Source: an uncultured bacterium (GTDB lineage: Bacteria; Verrucomicrobiota; Lentisphaeria; Victivallales; Victivallaceae). Taken from it: 64,000 bases of DNA. Positions 41,548 to 51,278 of this stretch are shown piece after piece; within the stretch, counting starts at the first letter, position 1; each line of letters starts with the position of its first letter. Position numbers and translations under genes: made by a program. The notes under the pieces were generated by a model that made no database searches, was not told the origin of the DNA, and saw only the letters and a list, made by a program, of their open reading frames with translations. The DNA lies in NCBI GenBank assembly GCA_900551245.1, contig URVC01000008.1, positions 1 to 64,000 on the forward strand, read 5' to 3'.

Positions 41548-42261
41548 ATGAGTAATCATGAACGATCTGAATTCAACTCCGGGCATGGGGTTCATCAACA
41601 CACCCCCAATAACCCGAATTTCCATGTCCGGAGTTCTTTTTCCCCGACCGAACAGGTCGGCCGGGAACAGCGCAGCGTGATTCGCTGGAGTCTGCTGCAT
41701 ATCGCGACGGCGGTCTGCCTGATCGTCGGCATTTACTATGGTCGTGAATATATGCGGATGCCGGATCGCGTCATCGTAGTGGATGAGGCGGGAAGCATCT
41801 ATCGCGGAAGCAGTGAAAACGTGCTCTGCAAAGAGACGGCGGAGAATATCGCCCGGCGCTGTGCGTTTGCGTTTCTCGACCGGAGTTTTGAACACGATCA
41901 CTGGCAGCTTTGCGAAGCCCTGTTCGGACGTTCCGCGCAGAAGTCGTTGAGCGACATCATCCGGAAAAGCAAAGACGAATTCACAGAACAGAAGATCCGG
42001 CAGCTTCCGGAAATCCGGAAAGTGGAACTGCTGCCATTGAGCGATGCGCCGGGACAGTGCCTTGCATTCGTTTACGGGACGCTTCACCGGACGGGCGTCT
42101 ACATGAAAATCCCGTATTCGCAGAAGTTGAAATTCACGCTCGGACTGCGGCTGGTCTGTTCGCCGGATGAGAAGGCGTTTCCGTTGCGGATTCTGCGCAT
42201 GACCTACGAGGAGAAATCCATTTTCGACAATAAGACAACCGGAGAGGATGGTGCGAAATGA
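41548..42261 (+). CDS. VirB8-like bitopic protein, copy 1
   Basis: A 237-aa protein: polar cytoplasmic N-terminus of about 45 residues, one membrane segment (LLHIATAVCLIVGIYYG), then a ~170-residue periplasmic domain with the layout of NTF2-like VirB8 folds (helices, then strands such as CLAFVYGTLHRTGVY and LKFTLGLRLVCS). It overlaps copy 2 by 4 nt. VirB8 proteins nucleate the channel at the inner membrane. Confidence 0.55.
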   Translation: MSNHERSEFNSGHGVHQHTPNNPNFHVRSSFSPTEQVGREQRSVIRWSLLHIATAVCLIVGIYYGREYMRMPDRVIVVDEAGSIYRGSSENVLCKETAENIARRCAFAFLDRSFEHDHWQLCEALFGRSAQKSLSDIIRKSKDEFTEQKIRQLPEIRKVELLPLSDAPGQCLAFVYGTLHRTGVYMKIPYSQKLKFTLGLRLVCSPDEKAFPLRILRMTYEEKSIFDNKTTGEDGAK

Positions 42262-42848
42262 CTTACAAAGGCATCCATGAAATCTTGAAAAAAGCGTTTG
42301 TGATCTATGTGCCGCTCTCGCTGCTGACACCGCTTCTGATGTATCAGTGGCGGGACAACAACCGTCTGATTCTGATGGATCGGGCGAACAGTTATCATAT
42401 CACGGAGTATACCTCCGATCAGCAGCTCCGGCAACTCTATGAGTATCAGGTCAAACAGGCGGTTTTCGCTTTTCTGATGCGCAATCCGAACGGTTTCGAC
42501 AACCGGGAACTGCTGGATGCGATGTTCGTCGGAACAGCCAGACAGGAAGCGCAGAAGCAGTTCGCATCGGAAGCGGCGCAGTTCAAACAATATAAAATGC
42601 ACCAGAAACCGGAAGTGCTGAACATCCGGATTCTGCGGGCGGACCGCCGAAGATCGTTTGCGCGGGTGAGCGGACAGTTAATCCGCTACTATGTCACGCC
42701 GCACAACGAGCAGCGGACCTTTACATTGGAGTTTGAGCTGAATCTGGAACTTCAGGTCAACTACGATACCGCCAACGGCAGCCGCTATCCGTTCATCATC
42801 ACCAACATGAAATATGCACAACTGGAACATCAGGAGACTCAGAAATGA
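42258..42848 (+). CDS. VirB8-like / TraE-like bitopic protein, copy 2
   Basis: A 196-aa protein with one N-terminal membrane segment (FVIYVPLSLLTPLLM) and a periplasmic domain ordered as in copy 1 (VKQAVFAFLMRNPNGFDNRE, then strands including FTLEFELNLELQVNY). Sequence identity to copy 1 is low but length, topology and order match. Two VirB8-like genes in a row is unusual. Confidence 0.55.
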   Translation: MTYKGIHEILKKAFVIYVPLSLLTPLLMYQWRDNNRLILMDRANSYHITEYTSDQQLRQLYEYQVKQAVFAFLMRNPNGFDNRELLDAMFVGTARQEAQKQFASEAAQFKQYKMHQKPEVLNIRILRADRRRSFARVSGQLIRYYVTPHNEQRTFTLEFELNLELQVNYDTANGSRYPFIITNMKYAQLEHQETQK

Positions 42849-44281
42849 AGCTGTTATCATCACTCGCTCTCGCATTTTTTACCGCCGTTACTGTGATGGC
42901 GAATGAACCGACGCCGGAGGAGATCCGGCTGCAGAATCAATATATCGAATACCGGTTGATGCAGGGAGAAATTTACCGCATCTGCGTCAAGATGAACGAC
43001 GGCGTGACCACAATTCAGTTTCCGTCCAGAATTTCGGAAATCGCCGGAAAGAATATCAGCGTCGACGGCAAGGGAACCGATTTTCAGATCGCGGCACAGC
43101 CCGGTTCCTATTATTTCAACGTTTCCGCGTTGAAACCGGGCGTTTCCACGACGCTGACCGTCACTTACAACCGCCAACTTTACATTCTCTATCTGATCCA
43201 GTCGGACAAGGAGGCGTATGCTTCGGTGGTGTTCGGCAAAAGTTCCGGTAGGCGGAATTTTACAGACAACGTCGTTACCAGCACGCCGAAAGTGACTCCC
43301 GCAAGGCTGGTTTCCCTGATCGACATGGCGAAAAAGTATGACGTATTGAAAGAAACTTATCCGGATTCACTCGCAGGCGTGGAGCGGGCGCTTTTCAGGA
43401 ACCGTTACCGTTGCGGCAAGTATGACATTCATCTTGATGAAGCGATCCGGTTTGAGGAAGAGGACACGGTCATTTTCAAGTTGCGCCTGGTCAATCTGAC
43501 GGATAATGAGATCAAATATGACAAGCACTCCTTTTCCGCTCATGCGGGAGACGGCGTCTATTACATGAGCGTTTCCGATGCGTCCGGGATCATGCCGCCG
43601 AAGTCGGAAACATATGCCTGGTTCGGCATTACCTCCACTCCGCGCGGCGGCCGCAACAACCTCAAGGCCGACAACGACTGGCTGATTGCCCTGACCACAC
43701 AGGAAATGCACCTTGAAAATATTCAATCCGTCAAAAATGAACTCAAGGAAAAAGAGCGCGTTGAAGCGGAAAAAGCGGCATTGCTGAAAGAACAGGCAAA
43801 AAAGGCCGGGAAAAAGATTCAGACTGCGGAACAGCTGATGAAGGAGCTGAAACAGCAGCAGGAGGAGTTCGCCCGCCTGAAAGCGGAAATAGAACGCTCC
43901 TTTACAGAAAATCGGCGAAAGCTGGAGGCGGAAAAAGAGGAAACGGCACAAAAACTCCAGAATGCCGTTCAGCTTGAAGAAGATGCCAGAGAAAAGGCAA
44001 AGCAGATTCTTGATGATGCCGATCGGCGTCTGAAAGCGGAGATCAAGGCCGCTGAGCTGATTCGTCGGGAACTTGATAAAGAGATTGAGGAACGGAAAGC
44101 TCAGAAAGCCGATCTTGAACGGGAAATACAGGAAAAATCGGTCCTCGAAACACAGAATGCCGCAGTGTCCAGTCTTAAATCCATGCGGAAGCAGACGCAG
44201 GAAAACGTCCGGGCAATTCAACAGCGAACGGAAGATACGGTCCGCAGATGGAAGCCGTCTGACGGCAACGGAGGAAAATAA
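42845..44281 (+). CDS. VirB9/TraK-like secretin-related protein with long coiled-coil tail
   Basis: A 478-aa exported protein (signal peptide MKLLSSLALAFFTAVTVMA). Residues 25-130 are beta-rich with TTIQFPSRISEIAGKNI, like the first domain of VirB9/TraK. A second beta domain (HLDEAIRFEEEDTVIFKLRL) follows to about residue 290. The remaining ~190 residues are a continuous charged coiled coil (KKIQTAEQLMKELKQQQEEF and onward). VirB9 proteins are normally ~280 aa, so the tail is an addition. Confidence 0.6.
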   Translation: MKLLSSLALAFFTAVTVMANEPTPEEIRLQNQYIEYRLMQGEIYRICVKMNDGVTTIQFPSRISEIAGKNISVDGKGTDFQIAAQPGSYYFNVSALKPGVSTTLTVTYNRQLYILYLIQSDKEAYASVVFGKSSGRRNFTDNVVTSTPKVTPARLVSLIDMAKKYDVLKETYPDSLAGVERALFRNRYRCGKYDIHLDEAIRFEEEDTVIFKLRLVNLTDNEIKYDKHSFSAHAGDGVYYMSVSDASGIMPPKSETYAWFGITSTPRGGRNNLKADNDWLIALTTQEMHLENIQSVKNELKEKERVEAEKAALLKEQAKKAGKKIQTAEQLMKELKQQQEEFARLKAEIERSFTENRRKLEAEKEETAQKLQNAVQLEEDAREKAKQILDDADRRLKAEIKAAELIRRELDKEIEERKAQKADLEREIQEKSVLETQNAAVSSLKSMRKQTQENVRAIQQRTEDTVRRWKPSDGNGGK

Positions 44282-44283
44282 CC

Positions 44284-45591
44284 ATGACCGGCACTGAACT
44301 CGTCAACATCATTAAATCGCCGACATCGAAAATCGTGATGTTCGGCACACTGCTGATAACCGGCGCTCTGATTCTGGTTCCGATGCTGAACCGGAACGAA
44401 GATCCGAATTCCATCGTTCAGGAAACGGAGCTCCGGCAGGAAGAAAAGGCGCCGCTGGACATCGGCAGTGATATTCCCCGCTTCAAACTGGATCGGGATT
44501 CGGATTCCGGAGCTGCGGCTGAAACGCCGCCTCCGGTCATCGGCGACAACCGTTCGCCCAAACCTGCCTTGCCGAAAGGCAGCGGAAGCACTGCAAGAGA
44601 AAACGTCCGTCAAAAACTTGCGGAACGCAGCGAACGGATTCCGCGTGAACGTGATCTGGCCTCAATGCTCGGCATCAAAAAGGATTCGCAGGCGAATGCA
44701 CGCGGCAACAGTTTTCAATCGCGGATCTTTGTTCTCAGCGCCGCACAGGGAAACGTCGAGGCAAAAGACGATACATTTCTCTCTTCCCGCTATGCTCCAT
44801 TCGGGCGGCTGCTGGACTGCAAGCTCGTGAATACTCTGGAGTCCAACGTCGATGGCACTCCGCTGATCGCCATTGTCATCAAGGATCTCTGGTGGACCAA
44901 TGCGCAGGGAGAGCGCAAGCTGATCATTCCCGCAGGAACGGAAGTTCACGGAAAAATGGGCTCGTGCGTCCGCAACCGGATGATGAGCGACGGCAATTTC
45001 ATATTGGTCTGGCAGATCACTTCCGGTCAGGTCGGCATGGAACTGCAGCTTCAGGGGCGGGTGCTGGAGAAGTCGAATCAGGCGGGCGACAAGAGCAAAG
45101 CCACCATTACCGATATGGCGGCGGGGATTCCCGGTCGCGTGATGGGCAACTCCAATCTGAACGAGATGCTCCAATACACAATGGCGTTCGCCCGCGGGCT
45201 TTCGGAAGGTTTTGAGACGACCAAGACCTTTGACAACGGTTCAACCATTGTTACTGAAAACGACGGCTCCACGAAGAATGCGCTTGCCAAAGCGTTCGAG
45301 ACTCTTTCCAACGTCGCGCTGGAAAACATCACGGACAAAATCTCGAAAGAGTCGTATTACATCCGAGTGCCAGCCGGAACGGAGTTTTACCTCTACATTG
45401 AGCAGGTGACGGATGTGGAAAAGGCCGCGATTGCGGACACCGTGCTGAACAATCTCGAACAGGTCAAACTTGCCCGGGAACAGAAAAACAACTCCGCCGA
45501 CTCTTCAGTTGAACGCGCTTCACAGCTTCACGACGCGCTCGGCGGAGTTTTTCCGAAATCACTCCAAAAAGAATTGAAAGGGATTCGTTGA
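44284..45591 (+). CDS. VirB10/TraB-like channel scaffold protein
   Basis: A 435-aa protein with one N-terminal membrane segment (IVMFGTLLITGALILVPML) and a Pro/charged linker. The C-terminal VirB10 domain has the expected motifs: YAPFGRLLDCKLVNTLES, LIAIVIKDLW, KLIIPAGTEVHGKMG and IRVPAGTEFYLYI. VirB10 spans both membranes and opens the channel in response to ATP use. SD GGAGG precedes the ATG. Confidence 0.85.
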   Translation: MTGTELVNIIKSPTSKIVMFGTLLITGALILVPMLNRNEDPNSIVQETELRQEEKAPLDIGSDIPRFKLDRDSDSGAAAETPPPVIGDNRSPKPALPKGSGSTARENVRQKLAERSERIPRERDLASMLGIKKDSQANARGNSFQSRIFVLSAAQGNVEAKDDTFLSSRYAPFGRLLDCKLVNTLESNVDGTPLIAIVIKDLWWTNAQGERKLIIPAGTEVHGKMGSCVRNRMMSDGNFILVWQITSGQVGMELQLQGRVLEKSNQAGDKSKATITDMAAGIPGRVMGNSNLNEMLQYTMAFARGLSEGFETTKTFDNGSTIVTENDGSTKNALAKAFETLSNVALENITDKISKESYYIRVPAGTEFYLYIEQVTDVEKAAIADTVLNNLEQVKLAREQKNNSADSSVERASQLHDALGGVFPKSLQKELKGIR

Positions 45592-45592
45592 A

Positions 45593-46198
45593 ATGAAACA
45601 GAACATGATCGCACTTCTCGCCGGACTCTCCGCTGCCGCTCTGGTCGGCTGTCAGTCAAAACCGGAAACGCCTGAACCGAAGGAATACACCTCCGTGCCG
45701 CTCTATATGGCGGGACAGGAAATTCCCGGAGATTCGCAGGAAAAGTATCTGACCAACGCCTCGGTGAAAATGTATTCGGTCGGCCGTCTGGTCGATCCCG
45801 GTTCCGGCACCATGCGCGAAGCCGGAACGGTCTACCGGATTGAAACTGCTCCGAAGTGGAATCTGATTCCGCAGCATGACGCCAATCCGGAGAGTTTCGC
45901 CAGACGGAAATTGCAGGAACAGTATGCGGATTCGATGCTCGGTCAGATGAACCGTTCGCTTTCCGAAACGCGGGAGGTCAAACATGGGCTTGACACACTT
46001 CAGAGGAATATGTCGGAAATCGACCGCAAGCATCAGGTATTGGCAGAGGAAAACCTTCTGCTGAAAAAAGAACTCAAAAAGCAGAATGAGAATACGGTCA
46101 GTCTGCTGAACGGAATCAAGAAAATGCAGAAATACATCGAATTGCTGGAACAGCGTCTCAACGACCGCAATACCATGAACTTCGGAGGACAGAAATGA
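45593..46198 (+). CDS. Lipoprotein, possible VirB7/TraV counterpart
   Basis: A 201-aa protein with lipobox AALVGC (Cys 20), a Pro-rich start of the mature part, and a C-terminal coiled coil (KHQVLAEENLLLKKELKKQN). The location after VirB10 and the lipid anchor fit an outer-membrane lipoprotein that supports the VirB9/10 core. Overlaps the next gene by 4 nt. Confidence 0.6.
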   Translation: MKQNMIALLAGLSAAALVGCQSKPETPEPKEYTSVPLYMAGQEIPGDSQEKYLTNASVKMYSVGRLVDPGSGTMREAGTVYRIETAPKWNLIPQHDANPESFARRKLQEQYADSMLGQMNRSLSETREVKHGLDTLQRNMSEIDRKHQVLAEENLLLKKELKKQNENTVSLLNGIKKMQKYIELLEQRLNDRNTMNFGGQK

Positions 46199-46485
46199 AA
46201 CAGCGGATTGCTTTTGCCCTGATCATAATCGCCTTTGCCATGAGCGGAGCATTGCATTACAGGGAATACCGGAAGTCTCAGGAAATTTCCGACATACTCC
46301 GTATTCAGGCGGAAATCGAGTTCAAACGCACTTCATTGATGGTCGTTTATCAGGAGGTGCTGCAAAGCGTGGTAAAAGAACTTGACACGATGAAACACGG
46401 CAGAATCGAAGCGGAAAGTCAGGAGCTTTCCAGGCTGCTTGATTCTCTCCCGGATGAAATCGAACTTCAGGAGGCGCAGCCATGA
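46195..46485 (+). CDS. Small single-pass membrane protein
   Basis: A 96-aa protein with one N-terminal membrane segment (IAFALIIIAFAMSGALHY) and a charged helical tail. Overlaps its neighbours by 4 nt on both sides. Function unknown. Confidence 0.6.
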   Translation: MKQRIAFALIIIAFAMSGALHYREYRKSQEISDILRIQAEIEFKRTSLMVVYQEVLQSVVKELDTMKHGRIEAESQELSRLLDSLPDEIELQEAQP

Positions 46486-47330
46486 AACGGATGCTGATCT
46501 TTATTGCCGGAACCAAAGGAGGAGTGGGAAAATCCTTTGCCTCCGCGATGCTGGCGGGGGCGGCTGAGGATCTCGGACTTTCTCTGACCGTTTATGATAC
46601 GGACAATGAGAACCGGACGCTTGCCACGCTGATGAAAGAGCATTGCAGATTTCTGGATGAACAGAAAGAAACGTATCCTCTGGATGAGGTCATCAACAGC
46701 CTTTATGGATCATCGCCCGTGACCATCACCATTGTGGATATGAAAGCCGGAACCAGCCGTTCGACGCAGGAATGGTTCTCGTCGGTTCCGTGGGATGCCC
46801 TGCGGAAAATTGATGTGGATGTTTACGTGGCAGGCTGTGTGACTTCCGATCCGGATTCCGTCAGGACGTTCGGACCGTGGCTGGAATATTTCCATAACAT
46901 TGATTTCCCGGTGCATTATCTGCTCATCAAAAACGCGAAGGACGGAGACAACTTTTTTGTCTGCGACTCCCTGCTGGAACCGGGAATGCGGGAAATGGAA
47001 TTGGATTACAGCGTCTTTTTCATATCACCGATTGAGCAGGAATACATCGGCAAGCTCAATAACAATGACATTCTTCTGCGGGATTATCTGCACGGCAAAG
47101 GCCCCAAAACACTTCTGCCGACCATCATGCAGAAATCGCGCCTGCGAAACCATTATTACGCAATCACCGATCAGTTCATTGAGTTTTTCGCTTCCAGAAT
47201 GGAGGCAAATGAACGGACTGAATCCCGTCAGAAAATTCTGACATCCGTACAAAAACGGATTGCGCTCCGTTCGGGAGTACAACCCGATGAACACGAAAAA
47301 GAAGAAACAACAAAATCGAAAGGGAACTGA
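46482..47330 (+). CDS. ParA/VirC1-like ATPase
   Basis: A 282-aa cytoplasmic ATPase with the deviant Walker A AGTKGGVGKSFASAM near the start, LTVYDTDNENRTLATL and TITIVDMKAGTS (Walker B region). In conjugation operons such ParA relatives (VirC1-like) bring the relaxosome to the coupling protein at the cell pole; partition is an alternative. Followed three bases later by a module protein. Confidence 0.8.
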   Translation: MKRMLIFIAGTKGGVGKSFASAMLAGAAEDLGLSLTVYDTDNENRTLATLMKEHCRFLDEQKETYPLDEVINSLYGSSPVTITIVDMKAGTSRSTQEWFSSVPWDALRKIDVDVYVAGCVTSDPDSVRTFGPWLEYFHNIDFPVHYLLIKNAKDGDNFFVCDSLLEPGMREMELDYSVFFISPIEQEYIGKLNNNDILLRDYLHGKGPKTLLPTIMQKSRLRNHYYAITDQFIEFFASRMEANERTESRQKILTSVQKRIALRSGVQPDEHEKEETTKSKGN

Positions 47331-47332
47331 AG

Positions 47333-47851
47333 ATGGCAAGAATGAAACCGCAAATGACGCCGGAACAGCAGACCGCCTATCGTCAGGCGGTCGCGCAGAA
47401 AGTGATCGACTCGATTCCGTATGAAAAATATTGCGCGATCACACCGGAACAGGCCGCAAAACAGATCAAGGCGTGGGAGAAATCCAAAGCTGTCGATTTC
47501 AATCAGCCCCCGTCGAATCGCCGCAACGCTCCGGCACCGGAACGGGCGGTGCCGGCGAAAACTCCGGAAGCTCCTTCCGGAGATGGATTGCGCACCCGTC
47601 ACCAGCTCAACGAGTTTGTCCGGCTAGTCAAAGACGGGCGGCTGAATCCGATTTCCCGCGATAAATGGGCGACGATTTCCTCCAAAGAGATGGGCAAACT
47701 CATTTACATCGGGCAGCAGCGCGAGAAAAACGGCGAGCTTGCTCCGGCACGGGATCAGCAGGATCAGGGGAAAGAACCGGAAAAGCAGGCGAAGGCTCCC
47801 CGGAACAGAGCGCCGCGTCCCCGTTCACGCGGCAATGATCTGGATATGTGA
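47333..47851 (+). CDS. Two-module protein next to ParA-like ATPase
   Basis: A 172-aa protein with a module at each end of a flexible Pro/Ala linker: TPEQQTAYRQAVAQKVIDSI with CAITPEQAAKQIKAW, and LRTRHQLNEFVRLVKDGRLN with KWATISSKEMGKLIYIG. The C-terminus is basic (RAPRPRSRGNDL) and could bind DNA. It directly follows the ParA gene, where a ParB-like partner might be expected, but no ParB motif is seen. Confidence 0.6.
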   Translation: MARMKPQMTPEQQTAYRQAVAQKVIDSIPYEKYCAITPEQAAKQIKAWEKSKAVDFNQPPSNRRNAPAPERAVPAKTPEAPSGDGLRTRHQLNEFVRLVKDGRLNPISRDKWATISSKEMGKLIYIGQQREKNGELAPARDQQDQGKEPEKQAKAPRNRAPRPRSRGNDLDM

Positions 47852-47875
47852 GTCCGGTGAAAGGAGAGATACGGT

Positions 47876-48733
47876 ATGGCGGAACCGTTCAATTTTGAGT
47901 TGATTCTCATGGATTTTCTGAAATATATGCCGGAAGCGAAACGGCACGACTACGAGCTGATGCTCCGGCGTTGCAATTTCAGCGATCCCGCTGATCCGAT
48001 GTTTCCCGTCATGCTGTTTCTTCTGTTCTTTCAGGATAATCTCGCCGACCGGATGGAGGAGTTGACGGAAGAAGTGAAAGCGCAGAAAATGATTCCACCG
48101 ACGGAACACGCTGCTGTTGCGCCGGAACGGAAATCCTGCAGGAAAATCGTGGTTACGGTTCTGCTAGCAGTTCAACTGATGTTGACCGTTTTCGGCGTTT
48201 TCTGCCTGACGTTCCGGGATTTTCCAAGTCAACCAATCATGAATCCCGCCCTTTCGCATTCCAGCGAGATTCAGAAAATCAACCGCTATTGGGATGCGAA
48301 ACTGCAATATGCACAGAAAGGAAATTTTTGTATGAACCGGCTTGATCTGATTCCCGAAACGGAATTCATGGGAGCTGTTTTGCTGATTCTCATTTTTTTC
48401 CTGGGGCTGATGGCGCTTCAAATCATCTGGCTTGTTCTGACCGTTCGCGGTCTGCGCAACAGCGAGAAACGGTTGGATGAAGCGACCGGACGGCTGCATC
48501 GCAACCTCACGCAGCAGAAGAAAACGGAGGAACTCATGGCGTTCCTGAACGGTCCGCCGCCTCCGGTTCCGCCGAATACGCCGCTTCCCGACCTCACGGT
48601 TCCGGCTTCAGTTCCAGTTCCGAAGCAGCCTCCCGTTGCCGATGACACGGCATGGAACAAGAAAGAAGCGGAAGAGGAACCAGTCCCGGAATCGCCGGAA
48701 CAGAGCGAATCGGCAGAAGGGAAAACCTCATAG
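47876..48733 (+). CDS. Two-pass membrane protein
   Basis: A 285-aa protein: ~85-residue cytoplasmic N-terminus (FLKYMPEAKRHDYELMLRRC), membrane segment 1 (VTVLLAVQLMLTVFGVFCLTF), extracytoplasmic loop of ~60 residues, membrane segment 2 (AVLLILIFFLGLMALQIIWL), then a helix and Pro-rich acidic tail. No family recognised. Confidence 0.6.
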   Translation: MAEPFNFELILMDFLKYMPEAKRHDYELMLRRCNFSDPADPMFPVMLFLLFFQDNLADRMEELTEEVKAQKMIPPTEHAAVAPERKSCRKIVVTVLLAVQLMLTVFGVFCLTFRDFPSQPIMNPALSHSSEIQKINRYWDAKLQYAQKGNFCMNRLDLIPETEFMGAVLLILIFFLGLMALQIIWLVLTVRGLRNSEKRLDEATGRLHRNLTQQKKTEELMAFLNGPPPPVPPNTPLPDLTVPASVPVPKQPPVADDTAWNKKEAEEEPVPESPEQSESAEGKTS

Positions 48734-48746
48734 AAGGAGTTGAAGA

Positions 48747-51263
48747 ATGTCCATCATGACCGAAGATCAGGTGAAACTCCTGCACAAATTACAGATGGCG
48801 GAAATCCCCGCATTCAAAAACATCAATCCGCTGACTCTTCAGGAGGACGAGGCGCGCGATCTGTTCCGCATGAATCTGCCGCCTTTGGAGTGGATCAATG
48901 CGGCAGCGCAAAATGAAAAGCATGAACTCATCGAAAAGCGTTTTATCGGCGTTTCCGAGAACAACTGCCGTGAGCAGATGAAGGATTGGCTGGAGAAAGA
49001 GAATCTGACTTTGCTTCAGCAGCCGAATCCGCAGTTCGGCGCGGGAGAAGCATGGCTGGAATATTTCTCCCAGCCGCTCAAGTCCGTCAACTTCAAAGCA
49101 TTGAGCGATCATTTTGATCGCTGGGAAATCCCGATACCCAGGATTCCGGTTTCGAAGGATCAGCAGGAGGTACTCCGGCATAAGGCGCCGGTTCCTGCGC
49201 AGGAGATTTATACCCGTCTGGATGCCGAAGAACTCAAACAGGAGTTACAGAAATTGCGCAGCGGCAAAAGCGTTTCCGAAGGGATTCAATTCGGATTCGC
49301 TCCCGGTGATGTCGGAACCTTTGAAGAAGACACTACGTTCCATACCTTCCTTTCACCCCTGAGTGCTCCGTCCGTCAAGGAATGGGAACGGCTTGCCAGG
49401 AGTCTCCCGGTGGAAGAACTGGTCGGACAGGTGCAGGTCGATACCGTTTTGTCGGATGTGGAACGCAAACCCTATTATGCACTCCTGTCGCCGGAGGAGT
49501 TGCAGACGGAAATCGAATATTTTCAGGCGAACGGCGAGTTCCGTAACGGGATTGAAATCGGTTATGCGTCAGGCGGCAAGCCGAAGGCGGAAAAATCCGT
49601 CGAGCCGCTCGTCACGGAACTTTCCGATGAGGAGCTGGACCAGCTGGAAGCCGGAACGTTTGCGGATCGGAGCAAACTGCGCGGGCAGAAGCTGCTCGGT
49701 TTTTCCAAAGCGCAGGAGATTCCGGTGTTCCGGCGAATGAGTCCGGAAGAACTGCAAAAAGAGCTCGACTTATTTGCGGAAAGCGGTAAATTTTCCAGTC
49801 CGGATATTTCTGTCGGGCATGTTCCGGAGCGGGAAACGCATAAGAAAGAGTTCCATCGTCCGTTGGTCCCGCTGTCCGAAAAAGACCTGTCCGATCTTGC
49901 TGCGGGCAAGACAATCCGCAATCAGGACATCCTGCTTGCGCAGAAATTGGTCTGCCGGACGCCGCTGATACCCGGAACTCCGGTCTATGAAAAGAAATTT
50001 TCCGCTTTGGAACTGGCTTTTGATGACTGTCCGCAGAAACGCCTTGAAATCTACGCTCAATACCGCAAGGAACAGGATGAACGGGCGTTGAATAAGGTCA
50101 CACCGGAACTGCGGGCACAGATCAAGGCATTGCAGGAGTCCGGCAAAGGACCGAAAATCGACCGGGAGAATTATCTTGCCTTTACGCGCAAAGACGCGGA
50201 AACATACATCCGGGAGCATGAGAAAAATCCAGAGAACACCTTTACGCCGACTGTATATCCCAGGCGGGCGGTTCCGAAGAATGAAGCGTTTCCGCAGTTC
50301 AAAAAATCCAATCTGTTCTCCCAGCCTCAAGCCGATTACCTGCAGCGCTCCATTCTCCGCGATCTCGCGGCGGAAGGGCATATTGCTTCTCCTGAAACCG
50401 TGGGGGAGTTTCTGGAGAAGCTGGAATTCATAACCGATGCGCAGGCAAAGGAATTGATCAAACCGCATCTTGGCAAATCCGCGGGAACCGGTCTCCTGAA
50501 CCAGTGCCGCGCCTACATGGAAAGCGGCAAGATTTTCAATGAAAAAGAAATCAAAACCATCGCCGATGTACAGCGGCTTTATCAGGTGAATCGTGGAATG
50601 GATTTTGACAAGAAAGCCGCGCTGAAAGATCTGATCGAAGGCGGTTACATCCAGTCCAACGATGCTCTGGCAAAAATCAAATTTACCACCGAGTTACAGG
50701 ATGACGCCCTGATCGCCAAATACAGCGATGCTAGAATCGGCAGGAATCTGCGCGCCCGGATCAATGACTTGATCGACGAGGCAAAAATCGGGCAGATTGC
50801 GGATGAGGATTTTCAGCAGATGAGCATTTCCAAAGGAATGCAGATTATTGCCGCCAATGCGGAAATTGAACGCTACAAACATCCGATGGCAACGCCGGGA
50901 CAGATTGTTCTGTTGCAGAAAATGGAACAGCGCGGTCAGATTGACCTGCATAAAATCGACCTGACCAGGTTGCGCTTCCGGACCGCCGACCAGTGGATCA
51001 AGCAGAACATCAACAATCCCGCGCGGAATACGTACAATCCCGAGGCTCCGGCGACCACAAAACAGAGAGGTCTTTTAACGCTGCTGGTCAGAGAGAAGCT
51101 GATCAAAAACATTCCGTATCCGGAGTGGCGGGATATGACGGTCGATCAGGCGTCGAAGCGAATCTCCTCCGTTCCGCCCCGGCTTTTACAGCAGGCGATA
51201 GAAAGGCAAAATGCTCCGCAGCGAAATGTTTCGCCTCGCCAGAGAACCTCAATGGAACGGTGA
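48747..51263 (+). CDS. Large repeat protein with ~85-aa repeats and a C-terminal string of helical modules
   Basis: An 838-aa soluble protein. Three repeats of 84-89 residues begin at bases 49209, 49476 and 49728, with the consensus Y-x2-L-S-P-E-E-L-x2-E-L ... G-K-F ... I-x-I-G and a later PL-x3-LS-x2-ELD-x-L. From about residue 530 the protein carries four or five helical modules, the last being ATTKQRGLLTLLVREKLIKN with EWRDMTVDQASKRISSV. A further module-like stretch is at the N-terminus. SD AAGGAG precedes the ATG. Probably a scaffold between relaxosome and coupling protein; this is inference. Confidence 0.65.
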   Translation: MSIMTEDQVKLLHKLQMAEIPAFKNINPLTLQEDEARDLFRMNLPPLEWINAAAQNEKHELIEKRFIGVSENNCREQMKDWLEKENLTLLQQPNPQFGAGEAWLEYFSQPLKSVNFKALSDHFDRWEIPIPRIPVSKDQQEVLRHKAPVPAQEIYTRLDAEELKQELQKLRSGKSVSEGIQFGFAPGDVGTFEEDTTFHTFLSPLSAPSVKEWERLARSLPVEELVGQVQVDTVLSDVERKPYYALLSPEELQTEIEYFQANGEFRNGIEIGYASGGKPKAEKSVEPLVTELSDEELDQLEAGTFADRSKLRGQKLLGFSKAQEIPVFRRMSPEELQKELDLFAESGKFSSPDISVGHVPERETHKKEFHRPLVPLSEKDLSDLAAGKTIRNQDILLAQKLVCRTPLIPGTPVYEKKFSALELAFDDCPQKRLEIYAQYRKEQDERALNKVTPELRAQIKALQESGKGPKIDRENYLAFTRKDAETYIREHEKNPENTFTPTVYPRRAVPKNEAFPQFKKSNLFSQPQADYLQRSILRDLAAEGHIASPETVGEFLEKLEFITDAQAKELIKPHLGKSAGTGLLNQCRAYMESGKIFNEKEIKTIADVQRLYQVNRGMDFDKKAALKDLIEGGYIQSNDALAKIKFTTELQDDALIAKYSDARIGRNLRARINDLIDEAKIGQIADEDFQQMSISKGMQIIAANAEIERYKHPMATPGQIVLLQKMEQRGQIDLHKIDLTRLRFRTADQWIKQNINNPARNTYNPEAPATTKQRGLLTLLVREKLIKNIPYPEWRDMTVDQASKRISSVPPRLLQQAIERQNAPQRNVSPRQRTSMER

Positions 51264-51278
51264 ATTGGAGAAAACGGC

